Source: Carboxylicivirga sediminis
GTDB lineage: Bacteria > Bacteroidota > Bacteroidia > Bacteroidales > Marinilabiliaceae
NCBI RefSeq assembly: GCF_018156225.1
Contig: NZ_JAGTAR010000003.1
Coordinates: 124,001-188,000, forward strand
DNA: 64,000 bases
Direction: 5' to 3'
Shown: piece after piece, positions 36,055 through 44,690 of the stretch
Numbering within the stretch: the stretch's first letter is position 1
How the letters are laid out: the number at the start of each line of letters is the position of its first letter
Translations under genes and position numbers: made by a program
The notes under the pieces: model-generated
Database searches by the model: none
Seen by the model: the letters and a program-made list of their open reading frames with translations, nothing else
Told to the model about the DNA's origin: nothing

Positions 36055-36648
36055 CTACTGTAATGTTAAAGAAATATTCCGTTCTTCGGCTAGCCTGCGC
36101 AGGTTCATTAATGCATAACGCATTCTTCCCAGGGCAGTATTGATGCTTACATTGGTTTCTTCAGCTATTTCTTTAAAACTCAGATCACGGTAATGCCGCA
36201 TCATCACAACCTCTCGCTGGTTATCAGGTAATAATTTTACCAACATACCAACTTCCTGCATCACTTGCTCATATACCAATTGTTCTTCTATAGATTTATC
36301 TGAAAATGAAGTAGAGTTAAACAAATCATACTCATAATTATCATTTGAGATAACCGACTGATTCTTTTGCTTACGATAATAGTCGATAATGAGGTTATGC
36401 GCAATACGCATTACCCAGGAAGAAAATTTGCCTGTATCATTGTAGCGACCATTTTTAAGGGTTCGTATAACGCGTATAAACGCTTCCTGAAAGATATCTT
36501 CAGCAAGTTCCTGTTGTTTTACACACATTACAATGTAAGAAAAAATCTTTGCCTTGTGACGCTCAATTAGTACATCTATTGAACCAGCATCACCAGCAAC
36601 AAAATCCTTTACAAGTTGCTCATCAGAAAGCACTAATTGCTTTTCCAT
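36055..36648 (-). CDS. ECF-type RNA polymerase sigma factor
   Basis: A 197-residue sigma-70-family factor. It has region 2 (about 25-95: IFSYIVMCVKQQELAEDIFQEAFIR and FSSWVMRIAHNLIIDYYRKQ) and region 4 (about 130-185: LLPDNQREVVMMRHYRDLSFKEIAEETNVSINTALGRMRYA), but no regions 1 or 3, so it is ECF. ATG 36648 is preferred over the TTG at 36654. No anti-sigma gene with a membrane span is adjacent, only the 68-residue protein downstream. It is divergent from uvrA, with about 200 bp between them. Confidence 0.92.
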   Translation of the reverse strand: MEKQLVLSDEQLVKDFVAGDAGSIDVLIERHKAKIFSYIVMCVKQQELAEDIFQEAFIRVIRTLKNGRYNDTGKFSSWVMRIAHNLIIDYYRKQKNQSVISNDNYEYDLFNSTSFSDKSIEEQLVYEQVMQEVGMLVKLLPDNQREVVMMRHYRDLSFKEIAEETNVSINTALGRMRYALMNLRRLAEERNISLTLQ

Positions 36649-36796
36649 AATCAATTATTTTTAAACATCTCGTAAAGGTGCGTCGATAGGCATATTTTTT
36701 AAGAAATAACTACTTAATTGTTTTCGGTTGTAAAAAAAGTAAAAAATTGTTTAAAAACCAAATACCATTGACTGCAACTATCTACGCTTTGAAGTG

Positions 36797-36827
36797 TTTC
36801 AATTGTAATATCCAGCATATATCTTTG
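36797..36827 (+). promoter_or_regulatory. Candidate Bacteroidetes promoter for uvrA
   Basis: TTTC (36797-36800), a 19-bp gap, and TATCTTTG (36820-36827) fit the TTTG-N19-TAnnTTTG pattern with one mismatch in the -33 element. It lies 25 bp before the uvrA ATG. Confidence 0.55.
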
Positions 36828-36852
36828 TTTGCACAAAAAGATTTGTAAGAGC

Positions 36853-39657
36853 ATGCAGAAAAAAGCAATTACAGTTAAAGGAGCCAGAGTTCATAATCTT
36901 AAAAATATAGACATAGAAATACCTCGCAACCAATTCATTGTTATTACAGGAGTTTCTGGTAGCGGTAAGTCGTCTTTGGCATTTGACACATTATATGCCG
37001 AAGGTCAGAGACGCTATGTTGAAAGCTTAAGTGCATACGCCCGTCAGTTCTTAGGACGATTGGATAAACCAGATGTCGACTTTATTAAAGGTATCCCACC
37101 TGCCATTGCCATTGAGCAAAAAGTAAATACACGTAATCCGCGCTCTACAGTAGGAACCAGTACTGAAGTGTATGATTATATCAAATTGCTATTTGCGCGC
37201 ATTGGAAAAACTATATCACCCATAAGTGGTAAGGAAGTAAAAAGGCACTACACCAGTGATGTGGTTAATTTTATTAAACAGCTACCCAAAGGATGTAAAT
37301 TAGCCATACTTTCCCCGATAGTATCTGCCGATGACAGACAATGTCATGAACATCTTGACATACTGCTTAAGCAAGGCTTTAGCCGCGTTGAAATTGACAA
37401 TCAATTTATACGTATCGATGAGCTTCTGACAGAAGAGAAGAACATAGCACAAGCATGTAAAGAAATGCTTCTGGTCATTGATCGTCTATCGGCCAGCGAT
37501 GATGAAGATACTTTAGGTCGCCTGGCCGACTCCATTCAAACCGCTTTTTATGAAGGTAAAGGCGAATGCTTTGTAAAAGTATATGAAGGCAGCACCACAA
37601 CAGTTCATGAGTTCTCGAATAAATTTGAACTTGACGGTATAGAGTTTGAACTCCCCACAGAGCACATGTTTACTTTTAATAATCCGGTAGGTGCTTGTCC
37701 CGAATGTGAAGGATTTGGCAATGTAATAGGTATTGATGAAGATTTGGTCATCCCCAATAAGGGACTATCCGTATTTGAAGATGCAATAGCCTGCTGGAAA
37801 GGTGATAAAATGAAAGAATGGAAGGAGCGACTGATTAGAAGTGCTCACCATTTTAATTTCCCGGTACACAGTCCGTATTTCGAATTAAGCCCGGAACAAA
37901 GAGAGCTATTATGGACCGGCAACAGGCACTTTAAAGGATTAAATGCCTTCTTCAAACATGTGGAGGAAAAGCAATATAAGATACAGTACCGAGTTATGCT
38001 TTCGCGATACCGTGGCAAAACCACTTGCCCTGCGTGCAAAGGCACCCGACTGAAAAAAGAAGCAAGCTGGGTGAAAATCGGTGATAAAAGTATTCATGAG
38101 CTAGTTGTTCTGCCTATAACCGAGCTACAGAACTTCTTCATGGATTTGAGCCTATCTGAACATGAAGTGGATGTATCAAAGCGGCTACTACACGAAATTC
38201 GCACCAGACTAAGTTTCTTATGTGATGTTGGACTAGGATATCTAACACTGAACCGATTGTCTTCTACACTATCAGGCGGAGAAAGCCAACGAATTAATCT
38301 GGCTACCAGTCTTGGCAGCAGTCTTGTAGGTTCTTTGTACATACTTGATGAGCCTAGCATTGGCCTTCACTCTCGCGATACAGCATTGCTTATCAATGTA
38401 CTTCGCAACCTGCAGCAGGTTGGCAATACCGTTATTGTGGTTGAGCACGATGAAGACATCATCCGTTCGGCCGATACAATTATCGACATCGGTCCGTTAG
38501 CCGGCCGTTTAGGAGGCGAATTGGTTTTTCAAGGCGATTTCAGGCAACTGAAAGCTTCAGACAAAAGCTTAACTACGAAATACCTTAATGGCACAGAAGC
38601 CATCGCCATTCCGCATAGTAGAAGGTCATTCAATGATACTATTAATATTTCTGGTGCCTGCGAAAACAATCTGAAGAACATTAACATCAGATTTCCGCTC
38701 AACATAATGACGGTCATTACAGGTGTATCAGGCAGTGGCAAGTCATCATTGGTGAAGAAAATCCTCTACCCTGCCCTAAAAAAGCGCTTGGGTGGTTATG
38801 CTGATAAAACAGGCTCCTTTGATCTTATTGATGGATCAATTAATAAATTACACGAAGTTGAATTTGTTGACCAAAACCCAATTGGTAAAAGCTCACGCTC
38901 TAATCCGGCAACCTACCTGAAAGCCTATGATGAGATTCGTAAGCTGATGGCCGATCAGCAAGCCTCCAAGAACCTAGGCTTAAAGCCTTCACACTTTTCG
39001 TTTAATATAGATGGTGGCAGATGCGAGGAATGCCAGGGCGAAGGCACCATTAAGGTTGAGATGCAATTTATGGCCGATATTGTACTACAGTGTGAGAGCT
39101 GTAAAGGAAAACGCTTCAAGGACGATATTCTGGAAGTAAAATATAACGGCAAAAATGTGTATGACATACTGGAAATGACCGTAAATGAAGCCATTGATTT
39201 CTTTGGTGAAAGTAGCAAGAGTACTGAGAAACGCATCATCAAACGCCTCAAACCATTGCAGGATGTTGGACTGGGATATATTAAACTAGGCCAGTCATCC
39301 AGTACACTTAGCGGAGGTGAAAGTCAACGCGTTAAACTGGCCTTTTACCTGGCTAACGAAAGAAGCCAGCCAACTATGTTTATTTTCGATGAGCCAACAA
39401 CTGGTTTGCACTTTCATGATATTCGTAAATTGCTCGATGCTTTTTCTGCCCTCATCAAAAATGGCCATTCACTAATCATTGTTGAGCACAACATGGATGT
39501 GATTAAATGTGCCGACTGGGTAATTGATTTAGGGCCTGAAGGAGGAAATGATGGTGGCTTCCTGGTATACGAGGGAACGCCCGACGACTTATTGAAATGT
39601 CCAAAATCTTATACAGGCAAATACCTTCAGCCCTATATAACAACAAAGAGCTCTTAA
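36853..39657 (+). CDS. uvrA: Excinuclease ABC subunit A (UvrA), variant zinc finger
   Basis: A 934-residue DNA damage recognition ATPase of nucleotide excision repair, from ATG 36853. It has two ABC modules: Walker A GVSGSGKSSLAFDTLYAEGQ (N-terminal), LSGGESQRINLA and ILDEPSIGLHSRD, then the second GVSGSGKSSLV, LSGGESQRVKLA and FDEPTTGLHFHD. The C-terminal zinc finger is complete (CEECQGEG and CESCKGKR). The first zinc module keeps only GACPECEGFG (Cys282, Cys285). The expected preceding CxxC is replaced by KFELDGIEFELP, so the four-cysteine site is broken. This is probably a lineage trait. The divergent ECF sigma gene is 204 bp away. Confidence 0.94.
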   Translation: MQKKAITVKGARVHNLKNIDIEIPRNQFIVITGVSGSGKSSLAFDTLYAEGQRRYVESLSAYARQFLGRLDKPDVDFIKGIPPAIAIEQKVNTRNPRSTVGTSTEVYDYIKLLFARIGKTISPISGKEVKRHYTSDVVNFIKQLPKGCKLAILSPIVSADDRQCHEHLDILLKQGFSRVEIDNQFIRIDELLTEEKNIAQACKEMLLVIDRLSASDDEDTLGRLADSIQTAFYEGKGECFVKVYEGSTTTVHEFSNKFELDGIEFELPTEHMFTFNNPVGACPECEGFGNVIGIDEDLVIPNKGLSVFEDAIACWKGDKMKEWKERLIRSAHHFNFPVHSPYFELSPEQRELLWTGNRHFKGLNAFFKHVEEKQYKIQYRVMLSRYRGKTTCPACKGTRLKKEASWVKIGDKSIHELVVLPITELQNFFMDLSLSEHEVDVSKRLLHEIRTRLSFLCDVGLGYLTLNRLSSTLSGGESQRINLATSLGSSLVGSLYILDEPSIGLHSRDTALLINVLRNLQQVGNTVIVVEHDEDIIRSADTIIDIGPLAGRLGGELVFQGDFRQLKASDKSLTTKYLNGTEAIAIPHSRRSFNDTINISGACENNLKNINIRFPLNIMTVITGVSGSGKSSLVKKILYPALKKRLGGYADKTGSFDLIDGSINKLHEVEFVDQNPIGKSSRSNPATYLKAYDEIRKLMADQQASKNLGLKPSHFSFNIDGGRCEECQGEGTIKVEMQFMADIVLQCESCKGKRFKDDILEVKYNGKNVYDILEMTVNEAIDFFGESSKSTEKRIIKRLKPLQDVGLGYIKLGQSSSTLSGGESQRVKLAFYLANERSQPTMFIFDEPTTGLHFHDIRKLLDAFSALIKNGHSLIIVEHNMDVIKCADWVIDLGPEGGNDGGFLVYEGTPDDLLKCPKSYTGKYLQPYITTKSS

Positions 39658-39671
39658 AAAGAGCTCTTTGT
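39643..39671 (+). terminator. Terminator at the end of uvrA
   Basis: The 13-base arms ACAAAGAGCTCTT and AAGAGCTCTTTGT enclose three As, and the left arm runs into the uvrA stop codon. It can also serve the convergent gene at 39691. Confidence 0.8.
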
Positions 39672-39690
39672 ATTTTATGTATTAGGTCAC

Positions 39691-40134
39691 TTATTTCTTT
39701 TTCTTCTTTCCAGGCTCCAATCCAAACAACACCGATACACATCCATTAATTAAGTCATCTGCTCCGGTGCTTTTTTCCAACACATTCAATTCAACTATCA
39801 GCATTTGGGTTGATTCGACTTTAAAATCCCACACCAAACGATAATCGTATTTGATGTTATCAAACAGCACATTTCCTTCTTTATCTAAAATTCGAAAATG
39901 AATATCGGGTAACTGCTCAACTTTTGCAATGGCTACCCGGTAGTTCTGTCCGCTAAAAAACGTCTTATACAATTCAGCCTTTTCTCCTTCTTCGAGAATA
40001 GTTGCATTATAATTACCATCGTGAATATATTCACCCAAGTAATCCTTACCAACACTTTTTGCAAAATTGATACACTGACTGTTGACATTAAACACGCCAA
40101 GAAACAGGCTAATCAGTATGATTGATAAACGCAT
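39691..40134 (-). CDS. Secreted protein of unknown function (paralogue of the protein at 57216)
   Basis: A 147-residue exported protein with a signal peptide ending near NVNSQC and a Lys-rich tail (GKKKKK). The core has TFFSGQNYRVAIAK, FRILDKEGNVLFDN and WDFKVES...IVELNV. This same series is found in the protein at 57216 (TFFSGSMYRVVACS, FSIYDKERNLLFSN, WDFKIEG...IVEARL), so the two are paralogues. No family or catalytic residue is recognised. It follows the lipoprotein gene by 18 bp and both would be made together. The strand pattern looks like a small beta sandwich. Confidence 0.75.
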   Translation of the reverse strand: MRLSIILISLFLGVFNVNSQCINFAKSVGKDYLGEYIHDGNYNATILEEGEKAELYKTFFSGQNYRVAIAKVEQLPDIHFRILDKEGNVLFDNIKYDYRLVWDFKVESTQMLIVELNVLEKSTGADDLINGCVSVLFGLEPGKKKKK

Positions 40135-40152
40135 ATTTTCTTGTCAAATCAA

Positions 40153-41082
40153 TTAAGAAACAAATTCAGTTCTGATCTCCTCAACCTTCTTCATCAGCTC
40201 TTCAAATACAATAGGAGAAATTACGGCTTCAGACTCAGCTTTGATAGTTGTCACTCGTGATTCAGCATCTGTCTCTGCTTCTATCTTCGAAGTATTACTA
40301 ATCTCAACCTTTTCAAATATCTCATTCAATTCAGATATACGGTCCAATAAATACTGTACATCTTCATTATCCTGATACTCTTCTAATAAATTAATAACAG
40401 TATAAAGACTTAACTTCTGATATACAATACGATCAATTAATCGCTTATTATTTTCTACAGATCCATTGGTCAGGCGAGTTGCCAGATATAAACCTTCTAC
40501 CCAACCTCCAACGAGAACCATTACTGCAATGGCAGGACGATCATTTTCGGTAAGATAAGCATTTGATGACATAAACGTTTCAGAAATGATATCCAACATC
40601 ACATCTCTGTTATCGATATTAGCCTCAAGCTTTTTTAATGTTTCCTCATCAATAGCATCCATTATGCCTAAACCATCTGCCAGCCTCTTGGCATTAGCCA
40701 TGTATTTAATTGAACTTTGAGTTTGATCAAATAAGCTGGTATAACTCAAATCGGCCGAATAAATACCCAGGTTAAGCGCCATTTGACGATTAGTTGAGTA
40801 CTTATCAATATTAGATAGCGGATTCAAAAGTTCTTCATTGTAGGTGGCACCTGCACGTTTAATCAGCATGGCCGTTTCAAGTGGTGAAGGTAATGAGTAA
40901 AAAATAAGTTTAGATTTCTTAAAATCATCTACCAGCTTTCCGTCAACATTAACAGACTCCACAATTTGCTGTTCTTCTGACTTTTGCTTCTTCTGCCCCG
41001 AATTACAAGACGAAAAAACAAGAACTCCTCCTATCGCAAGTGATAAAAAGTAAATGGTAGCTTTGGTCATTATACGTTTCAT
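40153..41082 (-). CDS. Lipoprotein of unknown function, helical
   Basis: A 309-residue lipoprotein (signal then FSSC, Cys26) with a charged linker (GQKKQKSEEQQ). The rest is almost all alpha helix: PLETAMLIKRAGATYNEELL, NLGIYSADLSYTSLF, DQTQSSIKYMANAKRLADGLG and VLVGGWVEGLYLATRL. The Thr/Lys/Glu-rich region near 270 is probably disordered. I do not recognise the family and see no metal or catalytic motif. It is paired with the secreted protein 18 bp downstream, so the two probably act together at the envelope. Confidence 0.75.
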   Translation of the reverse strand: MKRIMTKATIYFLSLAIGGVLVFSSCNSGQKKQKSEEQQIVESVNVDGKLVDDFKKSKLIFYSLPSPLETAMLIKRAGATYNEELLNPLSNIDKYSTNRQMALNLGIYSADLSYTSLFDQTQSSIKYMANAKRLADGLGIMDAIDEETLKKLEANIDNRDVMLDIISETFMSSNAYLTENDRPAIAVMVLVGGWVEGLYLATRLTNGSVENNKRLIDRIVYQKLSLYTVINLLEEYQDNEDVQYLLDRISELNEIFEKVEISNTSKIEAETDAESRVTTIKAESEAVISPIVFEELMKKVEEIRTEFVS

Positions 41083-41272
41083 AATGAATGAATATTTGAA
41101 CTTCTGGTTATTTTAATTTTAATCGTTTCGTTCTTGAAAATTAGTATAAAAATATTAAATAAAACGAATTAGCCCGGCATTTTAGTATTATAAATATTAG
41201 CCACAGCTATATAACAATCAATAATTGCTAAAAGTTTGCTGAACCTCTCGACTAACACACAGTCACTTATCA

Positions 41273-41304
41273 AAAAAGTCCAGCTTCAGCAAGCCGGACT
41301 TTTT
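41273..41304 (-). terminator. Terminator after the DHOD-like gene
   Basis: AAAAAGTCCAGCTT pairs with AAGCCGGACTTTTT apart from one mismatch, with a four-base loop. The minus-strand T run follows. Confidence 0.8.
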
Positions 41305-41328
41305 CAATATTTAAAATTATCAAAATTT

Positions 41329-42315
41329 CTATTCGTATGATGAGAAATACTTCATAAACTGAGCCCGCTCATACAAAGCTGGATTCTCAATCTTACTGTA
41401 GCTCATCAAACCTCTGAATTCTTCGATCGCGCTGTAACCCTTCTCATCCATCCACTGACTTAATACGTCAAGCATTTCAGTGATTACTTTAGGACCATGC
41501 TTATACACTGCAGAACAAGTCTGCACACTGGTTGCTCCGGCAAGCAATTGCTTAACCACTGCTGCGCCATCATGAACACCTGTTGAAGCCGAAATATCTA
41601 TATTATGCACCTTATCTGATGTAATGGCTACCCAACGCAATGTGCGTCTCATATCAGCTGGAGAACTCAACACTTCTGCTGAAGTTAGAGCCATTTTGTT
41701 GATATCAATATCAGGCTCATAGAATCGATTAAATAGCACAACCCCCTTAGCTCCTGAAACAGACAGGCGATTGACAACTTTAACCAAATTAGAAAAATAA
41801 AGGCCTAACTTAACCGAAACCGGCATTTTTACTACCTTACTCACATTAGTAACTACATCGACATAGAGCTGCTCATATGCTTCCGGATCACTATTTTTAT
41901 CGGTGTTCAACACAAAAACATTCAGTTCAAGTGCATCAGCCCCAGCTGCCTCTATTTGTTGAGCAAAATCCACCCATTCATCCGATGAGAAGCAATTGAT
42001 ACTGGCAATAACAGGAATATCATATTGCTTTTTGGTTTCACTAATTAACTTTAGGTAATCGGCAACAGAGTTGTCCCGCGTATATCCTTTTACATAATCA
42101 GCCGCTTCAGGATAATCAAACCCTTCTCCTTTGTAGATAATGTTGTTTATTTCGTGATTAATCTGCTCTTCAAAAAGCGATTTTAACACTACAGCACCGG
42201 CGCCGGCTTCCACAAGTTTACCAATTTTATCTACGCTATTGGTTAAACCTGAACTACTAACGACAATCGGATTCTTAAGTGTTAATCCAAGGTATTTAGT
42301 TTCTAAATTTGCCAT
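41329..42315 (-). CDS. Dihydroorotate dehydrogenase-like FMN protein
   Basis: A 328-residue TIM-barrel protein of the dihydroorotate dehydrogenase-like group. The start TKYLGLTLKNPIVVSSSGLT and the FMN site (IDISASTGVHDGAAVVKQLLAGATSVQTCSAVY) match class 1 DHODs. The catalytic loop is different. Class 1A enzymes have a Cys at ELNISCPN, but here the loop reads LELNVFVLNTDKN. The catalytic cysteine is thus missing and the protein may not oxidise dihydroorotate. It stands alone with its own promoter and terminator. A role as an FMN reductase or another dehydrogenase is possible. Confidence 0.85.
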   Translation of the reverse strand: MANLETKYLGLTLKNPIVVSSSGLTNSVDKIGKLVEAGAGAVVLKSLFEEQINHEINNIIYKGEGFDYPEAADYVKGYTRDNSVADYLKLISETKKQYDIPVIASINCFSSDEWVDFAQQIEAAGADALELNVFVLNTDKNSDPEAYEQLYVDVVTNVSKVVKMPVSVKLGLYFSNLVKVVNRLSVSGAKGVVLFNRFYEPDIDINKMALTSAEVLSSPADMRRTLRWVAITSDKVHNIDISASTGVHDGAAVVKQLLAGATSVQTCSAVYKHGPKVITEMLDVLSQWMDEKGYSAIEEFRGLMSYSKIENPALYERAQFMKYFSSYE

Positions 42316-42351
42316 TGGGGTTATTATTTTTTATACAAGTCTTGATTAAAG

Positions 42352-42381
42352 CAAATATAAACAAAAGTCCACCACCTGAAA
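42352..42381 (-). promoter_or_regulatory. Candidate promoter for the DHOD-like gene
   Basis: On the minus strand TATATTTG (42352-42359) is a perfect -7 element, and TTTC lies 18 bp upstream. The ATG at 42315 is 36 bp downstream. Confidence 0.5.
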
Positions 42382-42427
42382 GCTTCAGTGAAAAATTATT
42401 GTTGATGACAGCTAATATAGAATGGTT

Positions 42428-43099
42428 TTAATGATAATTGCGGGCACCAAAAATAGAGCTGCCTACTCGAACCATTGTACTGCCTTCTTCAATAGCAATA
42501 AGGTAATCACCCGACATCCCCATACTTATCTCTTTGAATTCCGAACTCTCAGAAAATATTGATTTTTTCAATCTATTGTATAACTCCTTCAATGAATGAA
42601 ACTCTTTTTTTATCTGTTGCTCATCATCAGTGTAGGTAGCCATACCCATTACGCCGCAAATTTCAATATGACATAATTCATCTAACAATTCCTTACTAAG
42701 TAAGCTCATCAACTCATCTTCAGAAAAACCAAACTTACTTTCCTCTTCGGCAATATGCAGCTGCAATAAACAAGGAATTTTACGACTATTCTTCTTTCCT
42801 TCCTTATTAATAGTCCTGAGTAACTTTTCGGAATCCACCCCATGAATCAGACTCACAAACGGTGCTATATACTTCACTTTATTGCTTTGCAAATGGCCAA
42901 TCATATGCCACTCAATATCTTTAGGAAGCGTTTCATATTTAGTGGTTAATTCCTGCACCTTATTTTCGCCAAAGACTCTTTGTCCGGCTTCATAGGCCTC
43001 CATCACATCCTCATTGGGCTTGGTTTTAGATACGGCTACCAATAAAGCTCTGTTTTGTATTTGCTGCTTAACGGCTAGTAGATTATCCTGAATTGACAT
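42428..43099 (-). CDS. YggS-family pyridoxal phosphate homeostasis protein
   Basis: A 223-residue PLP-binding protein of the YggS/PLPBP family, which buffers PLP and affects amino acid and cofactor balance. The Schiff-base Lys is in LVAVSKTKP (about 20-28), and FGENKVQEL, EWHMIGHLQSNK and SMGMSGDY are the other family motifs. It has a promoter with ideal spacing directly upstream. It sits between the DHOD-like and DUF1015 genes, without overlap. Confidence 0.94.
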   Translation of the reverse strand: MSIQDNLLAVKQQIQNRALLVAVSKTKPNEDVMEAYEAGQRVFGENKVQELTTKYETLPKDIEWHMIGHLQSNKVKYIAPFVSLIHGVDSEKLLRTINKEGKKNSRKIPCLLQLHIAEEESKFGFSEDELMSLLSKELLDELCHIEICGVMGMATYTDDEQQIKKEFHSLKELYNRLKKSIFSESSEFKEISMGMSGDYLIAIEEGSTMVRVGSSIFGARNYH

Positions 43100-43119
43100 G
43101 TTCTGTTTTTTTAGAAGTA

Positions 43120-43150
43120 CAAATGTACAGACTTAGGTGTATAGTACAAA
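43120..43150 (-). promoter_or_regulatory. Bacteroidetes-type promoter of the YggS gene
   Basis: On the minus strand TTTG (43147-43150) is followed after 19 bp by TACATTTG (43120-43127), an exact match to the TTTG-N19-TAnnTTTG consensus. It is 21 bp before the ATG. The -33 box touches the terminator of the gene upstream. Confidence 0.75.
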
Positions 43151-43151
43151 A

Positions 43152-43175
43152 AAGCCTCCCTGCTAAAGGAGGCTT
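43152..43175 (-). terminator. Terminator after the DUF1015 gene
   Basis: AAGCCTCC pairs with GGAGGCTT around an eight-base loop. A T run follows on the minus strand and overlaps the YggS promoter. Confidence 0.8.
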
Positions 43176-43213
43176 AAAACGGATATTTAGTTAGTCTGTA
43201 TTTTTGGTAAAGA

Positions 43214-44470
43214 CTATTTGGATTCTAATTTATGAATAACCAGACCCGAACGCAACTTTGGCTCGAACCAAGTTGTTTTTGGAGGCATGATATTACCAGT
43301 ATCTGCAATATCAATCAATTGCTGCATAGAAACAGGATACAAAGCAAAAGCTACTTTCATATCACCTGAATCCACACGCTTCTTCAATTCACCTAAACCA
43401 CGGATACCACCGATGAAATCAATACGTGTTGAACGACGCAAATCTTCAATTCCAAGCATTTTATCCAATACGTGATTAGAAAGAATGGTTACATCCAATA
43501 CTCCAATTGGATCATTATCGTCGTAAGTACCTTCTTTTGCGTTTAATTTATACCACTTTCCTTCAAGGTACATGCTGAATTCGTGTAGTTGAGCAGGACG
43601 ATACTCACCTTCTCCCATGCACTCCACGGTAAATACTTCGTTCAACTTCGCTAATAATTCATCTGGCGTTAAGCCATTTAAATCTTTAACAGCGCGGTTG
43701 TAGTCAATAATTTTTAATTGATTATCAGGGAAGTGAACCGCCATAAAGAAGTTGTATTCTTCGTCACCTGTGTGATTAGGGTTCTGTCCACTTTTTTCAT
43801 CACCAATACGCGCAGCAGCGGCTGTACGGTGGTGACCATCGGCAACATAAGTTGCAGGCACTTTCGTTGCAAACAACTCTTCCAAACGGTTATTGATTTC
43901 TGCATCGTTGATGGCCCAAAGGTGATGCCCAAAACCATCTTCAGCTGTAAAGTCATAGTCTGCAGCCTGATTTTTCACGATATTCTCTACAATAGCGTCA
44001 ATCTCTGGTACAGCTTTATATGAGAAAAAAACAGGCTCAATATTAGCATCCAGGTAACGCGTCAGAATCATACGGTCTTCCTCTTTATCCGGACGAGTTA
44101 ACTCATGCTTTTTGATGATGCCGTTAGCATAATCTTCACAAGCAGCAGCACCCACAATACCATACTGAGTGCGTCCTTCCATTGTTTGCGCATAGATGTA
44201 GTACTTGGCTTCGTCATCCTGCACTAACCAGCCTTTTTCCTGAAAAGCTTTGAAATTAGATACTGATTTTTCGTATACTTCTTCAGAATGAATGTCTGTT
44301 CCAGCAGGACAATCAATCTCTGCGCGTGTAATATGTAGTAACGAACAATCTTTTCCTTCAGCCATTTGAGCTGCTTCCTGACTGTTCATCACATCGTATG
44401 GTAAACAGGCTAAGTCTTGCGAAATATTTTGCGGAGGCCTTAAGCCTTTGAACGGTTTAATAATTGCCAT
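43214..44470 (-). CDS. DUF1015 protein with DGHHR motif, in the serine synthesis cluster
   Basis: A 418-residue soluble protein. Its start MAIIKPFKGLRPP and the HELTRPDKEEDR segment (about 122-133) are DUF1015 hallmarks. The motif VADGHHRTAAA (Asp211-Arg215) resembles the DGHHR of the ParB/sulfiredoxin-like fold, including the free serine kinase SerK of archaea. It is next to serA and serC on the same strand, 220 bp after serA. No function is established for DUF1015, to my knowledge. The context suggests serine metabolism, and the motif points to nucleotide use, but both are inference. It has its own upstream TACATTTG (44546-44553). Confidence 0.85.
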   Translation of the reverse strand: MAIIKPFKGLRPPQNISQDLACLPYDVMNSQEAAQMAEGKDCSLLHITRAEIDCPAGTDIHSEEVYEKSVSNFKAFQEKGWLVQDDEAKYYIYAQTMEGRTQYGIVGAAACEDYANGIIKKHELTRPDKEEDRMILTRYLDANIEPVFFSYKAVPEIDAIVENIVKNQAADYDFTAEDGFGHHLWAINDAEINNRLEELFATKVPATYVADGHHRTAAAARIGDEKSGQNPNHTGDEEYNFFMAVHFPDNQLKIIDYNRAVKDLNGLTPDELLAKLNEVFTVECMGEGEYRPAQLHEFSMYLEGKWYKLNAKEGTYDDNDPIGVLDVTILSNHVLDKMLGIEDLRRSTRIDFIGGIRGLGELKKRVDSGDMKVAFALYPVSMQQLIDIADTGNIMPPKTTWFEPKLRSGLVIHKLESK

Positions 44471-44690
44471 TTCTTAATATTTAGTTAGTTTTTAGTATAT
44501 AACTGATAAAAATAAAGCAACTACATTGGGGCAATTGCTCTGATACAAATGTAGGTAATCAGTCATAAGTGATTAGGTGACTTTCGTCAACTTTAAAGGT
44601 GATTTTAGCTGTTATGTAACACCCTTTACAGAACAATAAGCGCCACCCTGTAAACAGAGCAGCGCTTAATATTATTCCTATATAAGTTAA

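Noticed and set aside
44633-44668. Inverted repeat AATAAGCGC...GCGCTTAATATT after serA
   Set aside because: The stem is short with a long imperfect loop and the following T run is weak, so I did not call it a terminator.
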